NCBI GenBank assembly: GCA_039961635.1
Contig: JABRWB010000031.1
Span: forward strand, 26,064 to 90,063
Reading direction: 5' to 3'
DNA length: 64,000 nucleotides
From: a bacterium
GTDB lineage: Bacteria > 4484-113 > JAGGVC01
Part shown: in pieces, positions 1 to 9,141 of the stretch
How positions within the stretch are numbered: the stretch's first letter is position 1
Layout: every line of letters begins with the position of its first letter
Program-made: the position numbers and the translations under genes
Notes under the pieces: model-generated
The model's input: the letters and a program-made list of their open reading frames with translations, nothing else
Told to the model about the DNA's origin: nothing
Database searches by the model: none

Positions 1-522
1 AGGATCCGCGATGCCGACTTCGCTTAAAAGCTCCACCGCACGATTACGCGCCTCGTTTCCGGATATGCGGATATGCCGGCGCATCACTTCGGTTATCTGC
101 TCGCCTATCGACAGTACCGGATTGAGGCTAGTCAGAGGATCTTGGAAAATCATTGCAATCTCCTTGCCTCTAATCCGGGAAAGTGCCGAGTCGCCCAGGG
201 ATGCCAGGTTGCAGGCGGCTCCGTCCGCGTCGAAATACCATGCGCAACCCGCCACTACACTGGCGCGGGATTCCTTCGTCAGCCCCAATATGGAGAGTGC
301 GGTCACGCTTTTCCCGCAGCCGCTTTCGCCTACGAGCGCAATCATTTCGCCTTCGTACAAAGTGAGGTCCACCCCGCGCACCGCTTCAAGAACCCCTTCT
401 TCAAGGAAAAAGTGCGTCGTCAGTCCTTCGATTTGCAGCACCTTCTTCCTGCCGTCAATATCCACGGCGGGAGGCGCGGCGGATTGGTTTATCGAAGTTG
501 AATTGCGCAAAGCGGATGGCAT
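1..522 (-). CDS. Oligopeptide/dipeptide ABC transporter ATP-binding protein (OppD/DppD family), partial
   Basis: ATP-hydrolysing subunit of a peptide- or nickel-type ABC importer at the inner face of the cytoplasmic membrane. Only the N-terminal 174 residues lie in the window; the gene runs off the left edge. Walker A GESGCGKS is near residues 65-72 and the Q-loop FQDPLTSLNP near residue 130; the LTSLNP wording is typical of OppD/DppD. The signature motif and Walker B lie outside. The first in-frame ATG is at 522, 17 bp after the thiD stop, with no clear SD, so the roughly 25 extra N-terminal residues before the conserved VLQIEGL strand may not all be translated. The substrate cannot be told without the binding protein and permeases. 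Confidence 0.9.
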   Translation of the reverse strand, partial: MPSALRNSTSINQSAAPPAVDIDGRKKVLQIEGLTTHFFLEEGVLEAVRGVDLTLYEGEMIALVGESGCGKSVTALSILGLTKESRASVVAGCAWYFDADGAACNLASLGDSALSRIRGKEIAMIFQDPLTSLNPVLSIGEQITEVMRRHIRISGNEARNRAVELLSEVGIADP

Positions 523-539
523 AGGATTTGGTACTTGGG

Positions 540-1355
540 CTATTCCCCGCCCCACTGGTAATATTCATGCATGTGATGCACAGGGCTTATCCCTCCGCCC
601 ACCGGAACGGCGAAACGGAGAGCCGTTGAAACAAAGTGTTTCGCCTCGCAAACGGAGCGCTTGACTTCAAAGCCGCGTGCAAGAAACGCCGCTATCGCGC
701 TGGAAAGCGTGCATCCAGTTCCATGTGTGTGCGGCGAATCGACACGCGGGGCGCGTATTTCGTGCACTTTATTGCCGTCGCTGAAGTAGTCCACTGCGTC
801 GGAGCCGTTCAAGTGCCCGCCCTTGAGCAGCACGTACTTTGAGCCGAACCTGCATAATTCGAGTGCGGCCTTTCCCGGATCGCCAAGGTTTTCCACTTTC
901 GTATCAAGCATGGCCGCCGCTTCGTGGGCGTTCGGGGTAATAATCGTCGCCAGCGGACAAAGCAGTTTCATCAAGGCCTCGGCCGCGGTCTGCTCTATGA
1001 GCCTGCTGCCATGCTTGCTTATCATAACCGGATCGACAACCAGGTTTTCGATTGAATGCTCTTTGATCTTTCCGGCTACCTCGGCCACTATTTCGGCGGT
1101 TCCCAGTGCACCCGTTTTGGCCGCGCCGACGGCGAAATCCGACATCACGGCGTCTATCTGCTTCCCCACGAGCCACGGCGGAAGCATCTCCACGTGGAAT
1201 ACATCGCGGGTGTTTTGCGCAGTGATAAGCGTCAGTGCGGCCGTGCCGAACACCTTCAGCGCGGCGAACGTCCGCAGGTCGGCTTCGATGCCGGCTCCGC
1301 CGCCGGAATCGCTGCCGGCGATTGTGAGCGCCGTGGGAACGCGGATATCTTCCAT
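540..1355 (-). CDS. thiD: Hydroxymethylpyrimidine/phosphomethylpyrimidine kinase
   Basis: Phosphorylates HMP and HMP-phosphate to HMP pyrophosphate for thiamine synthesis, in the cytosol. It has the ribokinase-like N-terminal motif [15 protein letters not shown], the usual QNT segment after a TALTLIT-like strand, and a C-terminal [13 protein letters not shown] motif that carries the catalytic Cys and anion hole of ThiD. The ATG at 1355 (271 aa) places the start where the family normally begins; a GTG at 1376 would add seven residues. Neither has a good SD. A TATAAT hexamer at 1409-1414 is a possible -10. No other thiamine gene is nearby, so it may be a salvage kinase. Confidence 0.93.
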   Translation of the reverse strand: MEDIRVPTALTIAGSDSGGGAGIEADLRTFAALKVFGTAALTLITAQNTRDVFHVEMLPPWLVGKQIDAVMSDFAVGAAKTGALGTAEIVAEVAGKIKEHSIENLVVDPVMISKHGSRLIEQTAAEALMKLLCPLATIITPNAHEAAAMLDTKVENLGDPGKAALELCRFGSKYVLLKGGHLNGSDAVDYFSDGNKVHEIRAPRVDSPHTHGTGCTLSSAIAAFLARGFEVKRSVCEAKHFVSTALRFAVPVGGGISPVHHMHEYYQWGGE

Positions 1356-1422
1356 AGGCCGAACATTCGGACGCACAACCAGGTCAATAGGTTCGCACGC
1401 CCGCGGCCATTATAACCGGACT

Positions 1423-3132
1423 CTAGAATTCCCAGACGGTTTTAAGAAAGATTCTGAAGCCCTCGCTGTTGAAGTTCGGAACGAAATCCAAGTTGGAGTC
1501 GAAGAATTCCGCGCCCAGCGTAACAGGAAATCCGCCAACGTCGAAATTGAGCCTCGACGAGATGGTGTTCCAGTCGCCGTTATACATTGCGCCCGCTCCG
1601 CTGTCCGCTTCGGTCTTTGAGTACGCAACATCGGCTTTGAACGAGCCGAAGTCGCCAGCCCAGCCGAACCGCCATGTGTCCTGCGAAATGCCGCTTGACG
1701 ATCCTTGCGTTCCGCCAAAGCCCTGATCCCATTCGGCGAACTCGCCGCCGATGGAAATCGAATGATTCTGGAAAATTCCCCAGCTTAGATCCGCCGTGAC
1801 GATGTTTTCGCTGACATCGCTTGCGCCGCCCGCCGTAGTGCTTTCCCGGTACCATTCGCCGAGCGTTAAATCAATGACGTCAGAAAATGGAACCCAAAGC
1901 GAAGCCCGGAACGAATCCTGGGTTTGGGGCAATATCGGCTGCAACGCGCCCGCGGTAGGGGTAGCCGAAGTCGCCGTGTCATCGGTCGTTTGTCTTGAGT
2001 ACTTGCCTGTAAGTTTGGCCTGTCCCAGACCGAATTCCGCGTCAACGTACCATTTGTCGGTTTTCGGTTCCTCCGGCCTTATAAACGGCGCAAGGTCGGA
2101 AGCAGTCAGGTCAAGTCTCGTTTTGATTTGAGAGAATCCCGGATCTTCAAGCATCAGTCTGGACAAATCCCACTCCGCGGCTTCATAGCCGACTTGCAGT
2201 TTGCGGACAACCGAATCGCTTTTCCAGCCGAAATATGCCGAGTACTTGCGTCCTTCATCCAGATGTGTGTTGAGAATGGGCGAGCCGGTATATCTGCTGC
2301 TTCTCAAATCGAATCCGCCGAACCAGGGATTGCCGGGGCCGCCGTACTTGACGCCAAGTTTGACTTCATCCGCGGTCAGGTCGTTTTCAAGTCCCGACGC
2401 CGCGTCCTGCCATCGCTTCATATAGTCGCCGCGGACGCGCCACTGCTCGTCAAACCTGTAGTCCGCCCGGAATTTGAATCCATTGGCGGAGGCGCCGTCG
2501 AATCCCAGAGGAGCACTCGTGAAGGTGTCGAAGTGGTAATCCGCCCTCCATTCGATCCCGTCGCAATAATCTGACATATAGCTGAGTTTGAAATGCTCCG
2601 CGTCGTATTCCGGAAGCGCCGGCACGGACAAACCACGGTTGACATCATGCTTGAAGTAGCTGCCCGAAAGACCCGTGGAAGCGATTTCGTTTATGCCCCC
2701 GCCATACCAAATGTGGTCGGATTCTACAAGTTGGTAACCCGCAAAAACGTCCGCGACCGATGCGTGGCCGTGCTGTCGGATGAAACCCCAGATTTTTCCG
2801 GCATCCAGGCCGAGTGCGGCGCCCGCGCGGTAGTTGTTCACCGTCGAAATCCTACCGTCCGACGACCAGTAAAAACCGGTTCCGCCCGGCGCATAAAGGT
2901 GCCAGTCGCCGGATAGCGCGTCAGGCATCCGAGTATTTCTTTCCGTGGCGAACTCCTGGCCGTCGTTTACATCCCGCGCACCGATTTCCGGGGCGAGCAG
3001 CCCCTGGATACCTAGAGCTTCCATGAACAAAGCCGCGTTTTCCTCATCCATCGCAGACGAGTCCTGCGCGACGGCAACCGACGAAACGCCGTAAGCAAAA
3101 AGCAACAACGCAATCAAGTATCTCAAGCTCAT
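1423..3132 (-). CDS. Outer-membrane beta-barrel protein linked to a decahaem cytochrome (MtrB/PioB-like role)
   Basis: 569 aa. A signal peptide (hydrophobic [10 protein letters not shown], cleavage after AVA near residue 22) is followed by alternating polar/aromatic strands and a C-terminal ...KTVWEF. A terminal Phe is the usual BAM recognition signal of outer-membrane barrels. The gene sits 9 bp behind the decahaem cytochrome gene; its SD (TAGGAG) contains the cytochrome's stop codon, so the two are translationally coupled. By analogy with MtrAB/PioAB the barrel would sheathe the cytochrome across the outer membrane. At 569 aa it is shorter than typical MtrB (about 650-700 aa), and I see no N-terminal CXXC. 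The barrel call is strong; the electron-conduit role is inferred from context. Confidence 0.72.
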   Translation of the reverse strand: MSLRYLIALLLFAYGVSSVAVAQDSSAMDEENAALFMEALGIQGLLAPEIGARDVNDGQEFATERNTRMPDALSGDWHLYAPGGTGFYWSSDGRISTVNNYRAGAALGLDAGKIWGFIRQHGHASVADVFAGYQLVESDHIWYGGGINEIASTGLSGSYFKHDVNRGLSVPALPEYDAEHFKLSYMSDYCDGIEWRADYHFDTFTSAPLGFDGASANGFKFRADYRFDEQWRVRGDYMKRWQDAASGLENDLTADEVKLGVKYGGPGNPWFGGFDLRSSRYTGSPILNTHLDEGRKYSAYFGWKSDSVVRKLQVGYEAAEWDLSRLMLEDPGFSQIKTRLDLTASDLAPFIRPEEPKTDKWYVDAEFGLGQAKLTGKYSRQTTDDTATSATPTAGALQPILPQTQDSFRASLWVPFSDVIDLTLGEWYRESTTAGGASDVSENIVTADLSWGIFQNHSISIGGEFAEWDQGFGGTQGSSSGISQDTWRFGWAGDFGSFKADVAYSKTEADSGAGAMYNGDWNTISSRLNFDVGGFPVTLGAEFFDSNLDFVPNFNSEGFRIFLKTVWEF

Positions 3133-3141
3133 TGGTGGCTC

Positions 3142-4056
3142 CTATTTGATGAAGAGAGCGCTTGAATTCGATCCGTGAACCTGGCTGTGGCAGCCCGCGG
3201 TCCAACAGGTCGGGCCGGGATTGTGGTTGACCTTGTCCGCATGACAGCTGATGCACAAGCTTCTGCCCGGACGCCGGAGCAGGTTGAAAGTGCCGGATGC
3301 ATGCGGGCTGTGGCAGTTAAGGCACTGCCTTCCGGATGCGTCGCCGTATTCGCTAACGTGCTGGAACTGGTAGGGCTGGCGTGCGAACTCGTGGCAGCGT
3401 CCGCATGTTTCCGCGGGTGTTTCTTCACGCCAGAGCGACGGGTTGTCGCCGTGGGGATTGTGGCAGTCAACGCAGAAAAAGTCGCCCTGCTTGACTGGAT
3501 GAGCGGAAATGCCGGATTTGAACTGGCTCATCACCTGCTTATGGCACGACGCGCAAAGATCGTTTTTGGGCTGGCGGAGCTGGTTTTCGTGCGAAGCAGG
3601 GGAATGGGGGTCGTGGCACTTCGCACAGCCGATGCCGTGGTTCGCATGCCTGTTGCCCGCCCAAACGGAGCGAGTGGCGACCTGCTTGTGGCAGTCCAGA
3701 CAGACCGAAGAGAATGTTTCAACGGTGTCGCCCTGGAAATTGACAATCTTCCTTTCGCCGGACTCGTTCGTGAAATTCGCCATATGCAAGGAACCCGGCC
3801 CATGGCACATCTCGCAGCCTTTGACGCTGGCGGGAAGATCCGGTTTGCCCAGCGTCAACGCGTGCTTCGTACCGAGGTAACCTACCTTGTAGTCCGAATG
3901 GCACATAAGGCATTGCGTCGCGCCAAGATATTCCGCCCCTTCTTCCGCGAGAAGAATGCGCGGGTCGGGCGGAGGATCCTTGGCAACAGCCAGTCCGGCC
4001 GCAAGGGAAACCGCGGCCACAGCAAGCGCCATCGTCAAGAGCCGAGTCCTAGTCAC
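3142..4056 (-). CDS. Periplasmic decahaem c-type cytochrome (MtrA/DmsE family)
   Basis: 304 aa, with a signal peptide cleaved near AVA-K. Nine CXXCH motifs (CLMCH, CEMCH, CLDCH, CAKCH, CASCH, CVDCH, CGRCH, CLNCH, CISCH) plus a terminal CWTAGCH (CX4CH) give ten likely haem c sites. The spacing and the closing HGSN are those of DmsE/MtrA proteins, which carry electrons from the periplasm into an outer-membrane porin. The GTG at 4056 was chosen because AAGGAG lies 8 bp upstream and the signal peptide starts there; 17 upstream codons would be non-signal sequence. It lies between the triheme lipoprotein gene (63 bp upstream) and the barrel gene (coupled downstream). CX4CH at the last site is unusual. 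Confidence 0.9.
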   Translation of the reverse strand: MTRTRLLTMALAVAAVSLAAGLAVAKDPPPDPRILLAEEGAEYLGATQCLMCHSDYKVGYLGTKHALTLGKPDLPASVKGCEMCHGPGSLHMANFTNESGERKIVNFQGDTVETFSSVCLDCHKQVATRSVWAGNRHANHGIGCAKCHDPHSPASHENQLRQPKNDLCASCHKQVMSQFKSGISAHPVKQGDFFCVDCHNPHGDNPSLWREETPAETCGRCHEFARQPYQFQHVSEYGDASGRQCLNCHSPHASGTFNLLRRPGRSLCISCHADKVNHNPGPTCWTAGCHSQVHGSNSSALFIK

Positions 4057-4119
4057 TTGGTTGCTCCTTAGCTCAAAACTGCAATCAGTCCAAAAACGCA
4101 CGGCCAAAAAGCCGGGCGG

Positions 4120-5739
4120 CTATTCTCCGAAGCCGAGGGTGATCGGTCCGAATCCACGGTGCTCAACCCTCGAATTGTCGGTATATGCTGCGGATAATGG
4201 AACAACGGAAAATACATCGAAATCCAGATCAGTAGGACTTGCGCCACCGGAATCTCCCGAAACGAGCTTGCGCCGGAAGACGACAGTCCATCTGCCGTCA
4301 GCGTACATAGAGGTGACGCTTACCGTAGCCGACGGATCCTCCGCTGAAACCGCGTCATTCAGGAAAAATCCGGGTGAAGTTTCACCGCCGGTTGGCGAAT
4401 AGGGGCTTCCGTCCGGACGTTCGTATTGATTTGAATCGGGATTCCAGGTTGCCAAAGTGCCGGAAGCCAGGTACTCCGCAATGTCCGATTCGAATAAAGG
4501 CGCGCCTTGTGCATCGGCCGGGATCAAATACAACGGACGGTCGGCCTCGGCGGCCTGGGAAGCAAGCCGCAGCGAGCTGTGGCTGGCGAATCCCTCGGGC
4601 TCGTTGGGCTTCACCAGTGCCTGGCCGTCGTGGTGGTGGGACTGACCTCCCGGAATATAGTCGTCGACCGCTAGCGCAAGATGCGCGCTGGAGGCCGCTC
4701 CCCACTGCCAAATGTCGAAACTTGTACCCTCGGCGGCGGCCATATCCGAACCGCCGTAGAAGGTGCCGATTCCATCTTTCCAGTCGGTTCCATGACAAAC
4801 CGCGCAATTCGACTTCATTTGCGCCGTCAAGACCATATGGGCGAAAACGGGATTGTCGTCCTGGTTGCCGGCGGCCTTGTCATGGCATATCGTGCAGGAT
4901 GAAAGCGGGCTGACCGTGTCGGAAATCGTCACGCCCCCGTGTGAATCCGGATTGGGAGTGGTGCGGTGGCAGGTGGTTGTGCAACCGGCCTCGGCGAATG
5001 TCTTGCCGCCGCGCCCCGGCCCGTCAACTATCGGGAACTGAATGAAGAAACGGTCCTCATTACCCGACTTAGTCCAGTTTCCCGCACTGTAAGTCCAAGC
5101 CTCGCCCTCGGCGTCTTCGGTCTCGTCCGGCCAGCTTGCCCAAATCAAAAGCTCATCGTCGTCGTAAACGCTTTTAAGCTCAAACGGTGCAATCGAGTTG
5201 CCAATCGCGCCGTGGCTTCCGGTTGATGGATTGCCGGTGGGAGTAAACGACGCGCCTTCAACCGACGACCAGTCCGAAGAAGCATCGAAATACGAATCCA
5301 CGCTTTCCACCAATTTGGAAACAACGTCCGCATCCACCGTTCCGACTTCGCGAACCTGCACGCTCAAAGTCGCCTGTACCGACCTGCCGAACGCATCAGT
5401 GGCGGTGGCGGTAATCTCGTAGGTTCCAGGCTGCAAAGCTGTCCATTTGACGATTGACCCTGCCGCGGAATCCTCTTGGCCGGAAAATTCGCCGCTTGCC
5501 GCGTTACCGTCGCTCCAAGTGTACGTAACCGCGACCGATTCGGGATTGTTGACGGAAAGTGTAAAGGTGACTTCGTTACCCGCGCGTATCGTCGTCGCGG
5601 ATGGCAGAATGGGATCCGTGATCGATATCCTCTGTCCGCCGTAGAGCGTAAAATCGTTATCCGCCCTCCTGCAGGCAAACTGGGCGGCAAACAGCAAAAG
5701 AACGGCAATCGCCAACGGCACAAACAATCGCTTAGGCAT
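4120..5739 (-). CDS. Exported multihaem protein with PKD/Ig-like and ethylbenzene-dehydrogenase-like domains
   Basis: 539 aa. The N-terminal hydrophobic segment ends in FAC (Cys about residue 23), a weak lipobox, so it is either a lipoprotein or Sec-exported. Residues about 35-130 form a PKD/Ig-like beta-sandwich (GTYEITATATDAFGRS). Residues about 175-240 and 330-530 resemble the haem-binding ethylbenzene dehydrogenase gamma/DOMON-like fold (LLIWASW, FDIWQWGA). Between them are three haem c sites: CTTTCH (CX3CH, Cys253), CTICH (Cys282) and CAVCH (Cys312). GGAGG stands just before the ATG. It is first gene after the promoter at 5802-5830 and leads the cytochrome/porin operon. A likely role is an electron donor or terminal reductase to the decahaem protein; the substrate is unknown. 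Confidence 0.72.
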   Translation of the reverse strand: MPKRLFVPLAIAVLLLFAAQFACRRADNDFTLYGGQRISITDPILPSATTIRAGNEVTFTLSVNNPESVAVTYTWSDGNAASGEFSGQEDSAAGSIVKWTALQPGTYEITATATDAFGRSVQATLSVQVREVGTVDADVVSKLVESVDSYFDASSDWSSVEGASFTPTGNPSTGSHGAIGNSIAPFELKSVYDDDELLIWASWPDETEDAEGEAWTYSAGNWTKSGNEDRFFIQFPIVDGPGRGGKTFAEAGCTTTCHRTTPNPDSHGGVTISDTVSPLSSCTICHDKAAGNQDDNPVFAHMVLTAQMKSNCAVCHGTDWKDGIGTFYGGSDMAAAEGTSFDIWQWGAASSAHLALAVDDYIPGGQSHHHDGQALVKPNEPEGFASHSSLRLASQAAEADRPLYLIPADAQGAPLFESDIAEYLASGTLATWNPDSNQYERPDGSPYSPTGGETSPGFFLNDAVSAEDPSATVSVTSMYADGRWTVVFRRKLVSGDSGGASPTDLDFDVFSVVPLSAAYTDNSRVEHRGFGPITLGFGE

Positions 5740-5801
5740 ACGGCCTCCAATGAAGCCAACGATACTTTCGCGCCCGGAATGTACTTGCGCGAACCTATGA
5801 A

Positions 5802-5830
5802 ATAGTAGTTTTACTATCAGTTGCTGTCAA
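5802..5830 (-). promoter_or_regulatory. Sigma70-type promoter of the multihaem cytochrome operon
   Basis: On the minus strand TTGACA (5825-5830) and TACTAT (5802-5807) are separated by exactly 17 bp, a near-perfect vegetative promoter. Transcription would start near 5795, about 55 bases before the start of the triheme gene. The -10 is one arm of a 6-bp inverted repeat, ATAGTA-GTTT-TACTAT (5802-5817), which could be an operator overlapping the promoter or chance. Confidence 0.75.
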
Positions 5831-5866
5831 GAAAAAAGACGGACAAGAGAGATTACATGCCGTCGG

Positions 5867-7165
5867 TTAATAAATTGCCTTTGCAGGTGCGCTTTCACGT
5901 TCGCCCCGGTGCGATAACCACCAGTCTATAGCATCGCTGATAAGGCCGGACGCCTCTTTCAGCCCTTGGCGTGTTTTCGCGCTTACTACAATCGCGGGCG
6001 CGTTTGAAAGCAGCAGCCCCGAAATCAGATCGCTGTCAGCAGGCGCATCCCCCTTGTTCAGCAGCGTAATGCGCGGTTTTTCGGCAAGCCCACGCGATGC
6101 AAGTATTGCATTGACTCGGTTCACGGTTTCCAGGACGTCCAGTCGAGATAAGTCTACTACGTGAATTAGTACGTCGCTTGCCGAAATTTCCTCCAAGGTG
6201 GATTCGAACGCCGCCAAAAGCTCTCCGGGAAGATCCTCGATGAATCCAACCGTGTCGGCAAGCAAGGCAATGCTTCCGTTTGCAAGCTCCAGCCGCCGCA
6301 CTGTCGGATTCAGAGTGGCGAAATACCGATCGTCAACTTCAGCGGAGCTGCCCGTCAGCGCATTCAGCAGACTGGATTTGCCCGCGTTCGTATACCCGAC
6401 GAGGCTGACCACAGGATACGCGGATTCCGCGCGTCGCGCGCGACGCAATGCGCGATCCCGCGATATCTTTCCTAAGCGTTTTTCAAGCACGCGAATCCGC
6501 GCCTCGATCTCGCGCTTTGTTTTAAGGTGAAGTTTTTCGCCTGGGCCGCGCGTACCGATTCCTCCTCCGGCGCTTGATTGCTCCTCGAATATGTGCATAA
6601 TCCGCGGCAAATCGTACTTCAGTCGGGCAAGTTCCACCTGCAGCTTTCCTTCGGCAGTCTGCGCGTTGCGTTCGAAAATGTCGAAAATCACGTCTGCGCG
6701 TGTGAGTACCGGCAATTTCAGCGCCGAACGCCAGTTGCGCTGGTGAACCGGCGAAAGCCTTTTGTTTACAAGTATAAACTCCGGCCTGGCCGCATCATCC
6801 GGCGGATTTTGCACTTCACATTCGCAAGCCGATTCCGGATTCAATTGCGCCTTGCGCGAATTTGCGGACGCGGCTCCATTCTCCTCATCCGATTGCCCAA
6901 TAAAAAAGCAGCCGGAATCCAAGGCTTCCCTTACGATTTGCAGTTGGCCCGATCCAACAAATGTAGCCGGGTGTGGCTTTCCGACTCCGAGAGTAACTAT
7001 GCCTGCGATTTCGAATCCCGCACTCCTGGCAAGCTCGGCGAATTCGTCCATGGACCATTTTTTTCTTTGTTCGCCCGCCCCCTTTTCCGAAATGCACACA
7101 AGCAAGGCCCGCCGCGCAAGCTTGCGGCTCGAAACACCTTCCCGGTTTTCGACTGGATTCGGCAT
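5867..7165 (-). CDS. hflX: Ribosome-associated GTPase HflX
   Basis: 432 aa. HflX binds the 50S subunit and rescues stalled or heat-damaged ribosomes by GTP-dependent splitting. Visible parts are the N-terminal HflX domain (VGSGQLQIV), the glycine-rich linker GGGIGTRGPGE, the coiled segment ALRRARR, and the G domain with G1 GYTNAGKSS, G3 DTVGF and G4 NKGD. The ATG at 7165 follows TAGGA at a reasonable distance, and TATAAG at 7181-7186 may be its -10. There is a polar, Glu/Asn/Pro-rich insertion with an ECE triplet near residues 95-130 in the N-terminal domain, where the family normally runs straight on to the nucleotide-proximal strand. Confidence 0.95.
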   Translation of the reverse strand: MPNPVENREGVSSRKLARRALLVCISEKGAGEQRKKWSMDEFAELARSAGFEIAGIVTLGVGKPHPATFVGSGQLQIVREALDSGCFFIGQSDEENGAASANSRKAQLNPESACECEVQNPPDDAARPEFILVNKRLSPVHQRNWRSALKLPVLTRADVIFDIFERNAQTAEGKLQVELARLKYDLPRIMHIFEEQSSAGGGIGTRGPGEKLHLKTKREIEARIRVLEKRLGKISRDRALRRARRAESAYPVVSLVGYTNAGKSSLLNALTGSSAEVDDRYFATLNPTVRRLELANGSIALLADTVGFIEDLPGELLAAFESTLEEISASDVLIHVVDLSRLDVLETVNRVNAILASRGLAEKPRITLLNKGDAPADSDLISGLLLSNAPAIVVSAKTRQGLKEASGLISDAIDWWLSHRGERESAPAKAIY

Positions 7166-7211
7166 CCGCGATATCCTACCCTTATACGGGAATCGCGATT
7201 AAAAAATCTGC

Positions 7212-9131
7212 CTAGATTTGGGCCGGCACCGCCACCGAAATCTTTGCGCGAGCACGCAAAAAGACTTCAATCCGGCTCTCCAAACCCGCCGCGTCCATTT
7301 CCAGACTTCGGAGCAATTCCTCCTGGGTGCCGTGTTCGACGAACCTGTCCGGAAGCGCGACTCTGAGCATCGGCGGAACAGTATCCGCATTGTCGGCGAA
7401 CCAGCCCAAAACAGATTCGCCGAGTCCCCCCTTAAGAACGTTTTCTTCCGCGGTTATAATCGGAATACCCGCTCTTGATAGGTGCGAAAGGTATCCGAAA
7501 TCCAGCGGTTTCAGAAACCTCGCGTTCACAACCTCCAGCTCGATGCCGCGCGCGGCAAGCTGCTCGGCCGCTTCAAGCGCGCGCTCAACCATCGAGCCTA
7601 TCGCGAGCACGGCCGCGGCGTCGCCTTCGCGCGCGACGCACCAGCTGCCGATTGGAAGCTCAAGGAGCTTATCCGAAAGGGGAACGCCCAGGGCGTTGCC
7701 GCGTGGATACCTGAAAGCAATCGGCCCGCGTTCATGTTTTATCGCGGTGAAAATCATATGTCGCAATTCGTCTTCGTCCGCAGGCGCCATCACGGTGAAA
7801 TTAGGGATCATAGACAAATATGAAAGGTCGAAATACCCATGGTGAGTCGCGCCGTCCGCGCCCACCAATCCCGCCCTGTCGATTGCGAACACGACCGGAA
7901 CGCTTTGTATACCCACATCGTGAATCAGCTGGTCCATCGCCCTTTGAAGGAAAGTCGAGTAAATGGCCGCAACGGGCCGCATACCGCTTTTGGCGAGTCC
8001 CGCGGCGAAAGTGACCGCGAAATCCTCCGCAATCCCGACATCGAAAAACCGCGATGGAAACCGCTTCTGAAACAGATCAAGTCCCGTTCCTTGGCTCATC
8101 GCGGCGGTAATAGCGACAATCCTCTGGTCGTCCTCCGCAATATCGCACAGCGTTTCGGCGAAAATTCTGGTATACGCCTTGACCGAGCTTTTCTTTGTGA
8201 ATTTGCCGTTCACCTTGTTGAATTCGCTAACGCCATGCCAAACCGTGGGCTCGTCTTCTGCCGGATTGTAACCTTTGCCTTTCACGGTTCTGACATGCAT
8301 CAGCACCGGGCCTTCGATGCGCTTGAGCTGGCGGAGGTTGCGCACGAGCGCGGGTAAGTCGTGGCCGTCGTACGGCCCGAAGTATTTCATCCCCCAAGCT
8401 TCGAACACCGCCCGCCTGGCGGCCGGGCTGACGAAATATAAAAGCGCGCGTTTGAAACGGAGCCAGGCGTTTTCAAGATCCGCGCCGCCGATCGGCATTT
8501 TCTTGAAAACATCGCGCAAAAGCTGGTTGATCCAGCGGACGTCTGTGCGCTGGCGCAAGAGTGAAAGGGTGCGGCTGACCTTACCGACGTTGGGCGCGAT
8601 GCTCATTCCGTTGTCGTTTAAAATGATAAGCAGCTTTTTGGTTCCCGCTTCGCTGTTGTTCATGCCGGTCAAAGCGAGCCCGCCGGTCAAAGCTCCGTCG
8701 CCTATAACGGCGACAGTATGCCTGTCGTCGCCTTGAAGCAGATCACCGCGGGCGAATCCCATCGCCGCCGCGATTGAAGTCGACGCGTGTCCGACTTCGA
8801 AAAAGTCATGCTCGCTTTCGTCGGGATTGATGAATCCGCTTATTCCTCCGAACTGTCTGAGAGTGTGAAATGAGTCCCTACGCCCGCAGATGATCTTGTG
8901 TGCATACGCCTGGTGGCCTGTGTCGTAGACGATTCTGTCGCGCGGCGAATCGAAAACGTAATGAAGAGCCGTGATTAATTCGACTGCACCAAGAGACGGT
9001 GCCAAGTGTCCGCCCGAGCGGCTGACACTGTGAATTATGAACGACCTCATTTCGTCCGCGTAAACCTCAAGCTCTTTTATCGATAGCAGCTTCAAATCCG
9101 CGGGCGAGTTTACCGATTCAAGGTATGTCAA
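7212..9131 (-). CDS. dxs: 1-deoxy-D-xylulose-5-phosphate synthase
   Basis: ThDP enzyme that condenses pyruvate and glyceraldehyde 3-phosphate, the first step of the MEP isoprenoid pathway and also a precursor route to thiamine and pyridoxal. 639 aa, the family's usual length. The ThDP motif GDGALTGG...NNSE...LNDN, the DTGHQAYAHK segment and the transketolase-type C-terminal halves are all present. I place the start at TTG 9131: GAGGAG lies six bases upstream and the reading starts 10 bp after the ispA stop. The longer open frame upstream overlaps ispA and has no family similarity. ispA and dxs form an isoprenoid operon. Confidence 0.95.
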   Translation of the reverse strand: MTYLESVNSPADLKLLSIKELEVYADEMRSFIIHSVSRSGGHLAPSLGAVELITALHYVFDSPRDRIVYDTGHQAYAHKIICGRRDSFHTLRQFGGISGFINPDESEHDFFEVGHASTSIAAAMGFARGDLLQGDDRHTVAVIGDGALTGGLALTGMNNSEAGTKKLLIILNDNGMSIAPNVGKVSRTLSLLRQRTDVRWINQLLRDVFKKMPIGGADLENAWLRFKRALLYFVSPAARRAVFEAWGMKYFGPYDGHDLPALVRNLRQLKRIEGPVLMHVRTVKGKGYNPAEDEPTVWHGVSEFNKVNGKFTKKSSVKAYTRIFAETLCDIAEDDQRIVAITAAMSQGTGLDLFQKRFPSRFFDVGIAEDFAVTFAAGLAKSGMRPVAAIYSTFLQRAMDQLIHDVGIQSVPVVFAIDRAGLVGADGATHHGYFDLSYLSMIPNFTVMAPADEDELRHMIFTAIKHERGPIAFRYPRGNALGVPLSDKLLELPIGSWCVAREGDAAAVLAIGSMVERALEAAEQLAARGIELEVVNARFLKPLDFGYLSHLSRAGIPIITAEENVLKGGLGESVLGWFADNADTVPPMLRVALPDRFVEHGTQEELLRSLEMDAAGLESRIEVFLRARAKISVAVPAQI

Positions 9132-9141
9132 TCCAATCTCC

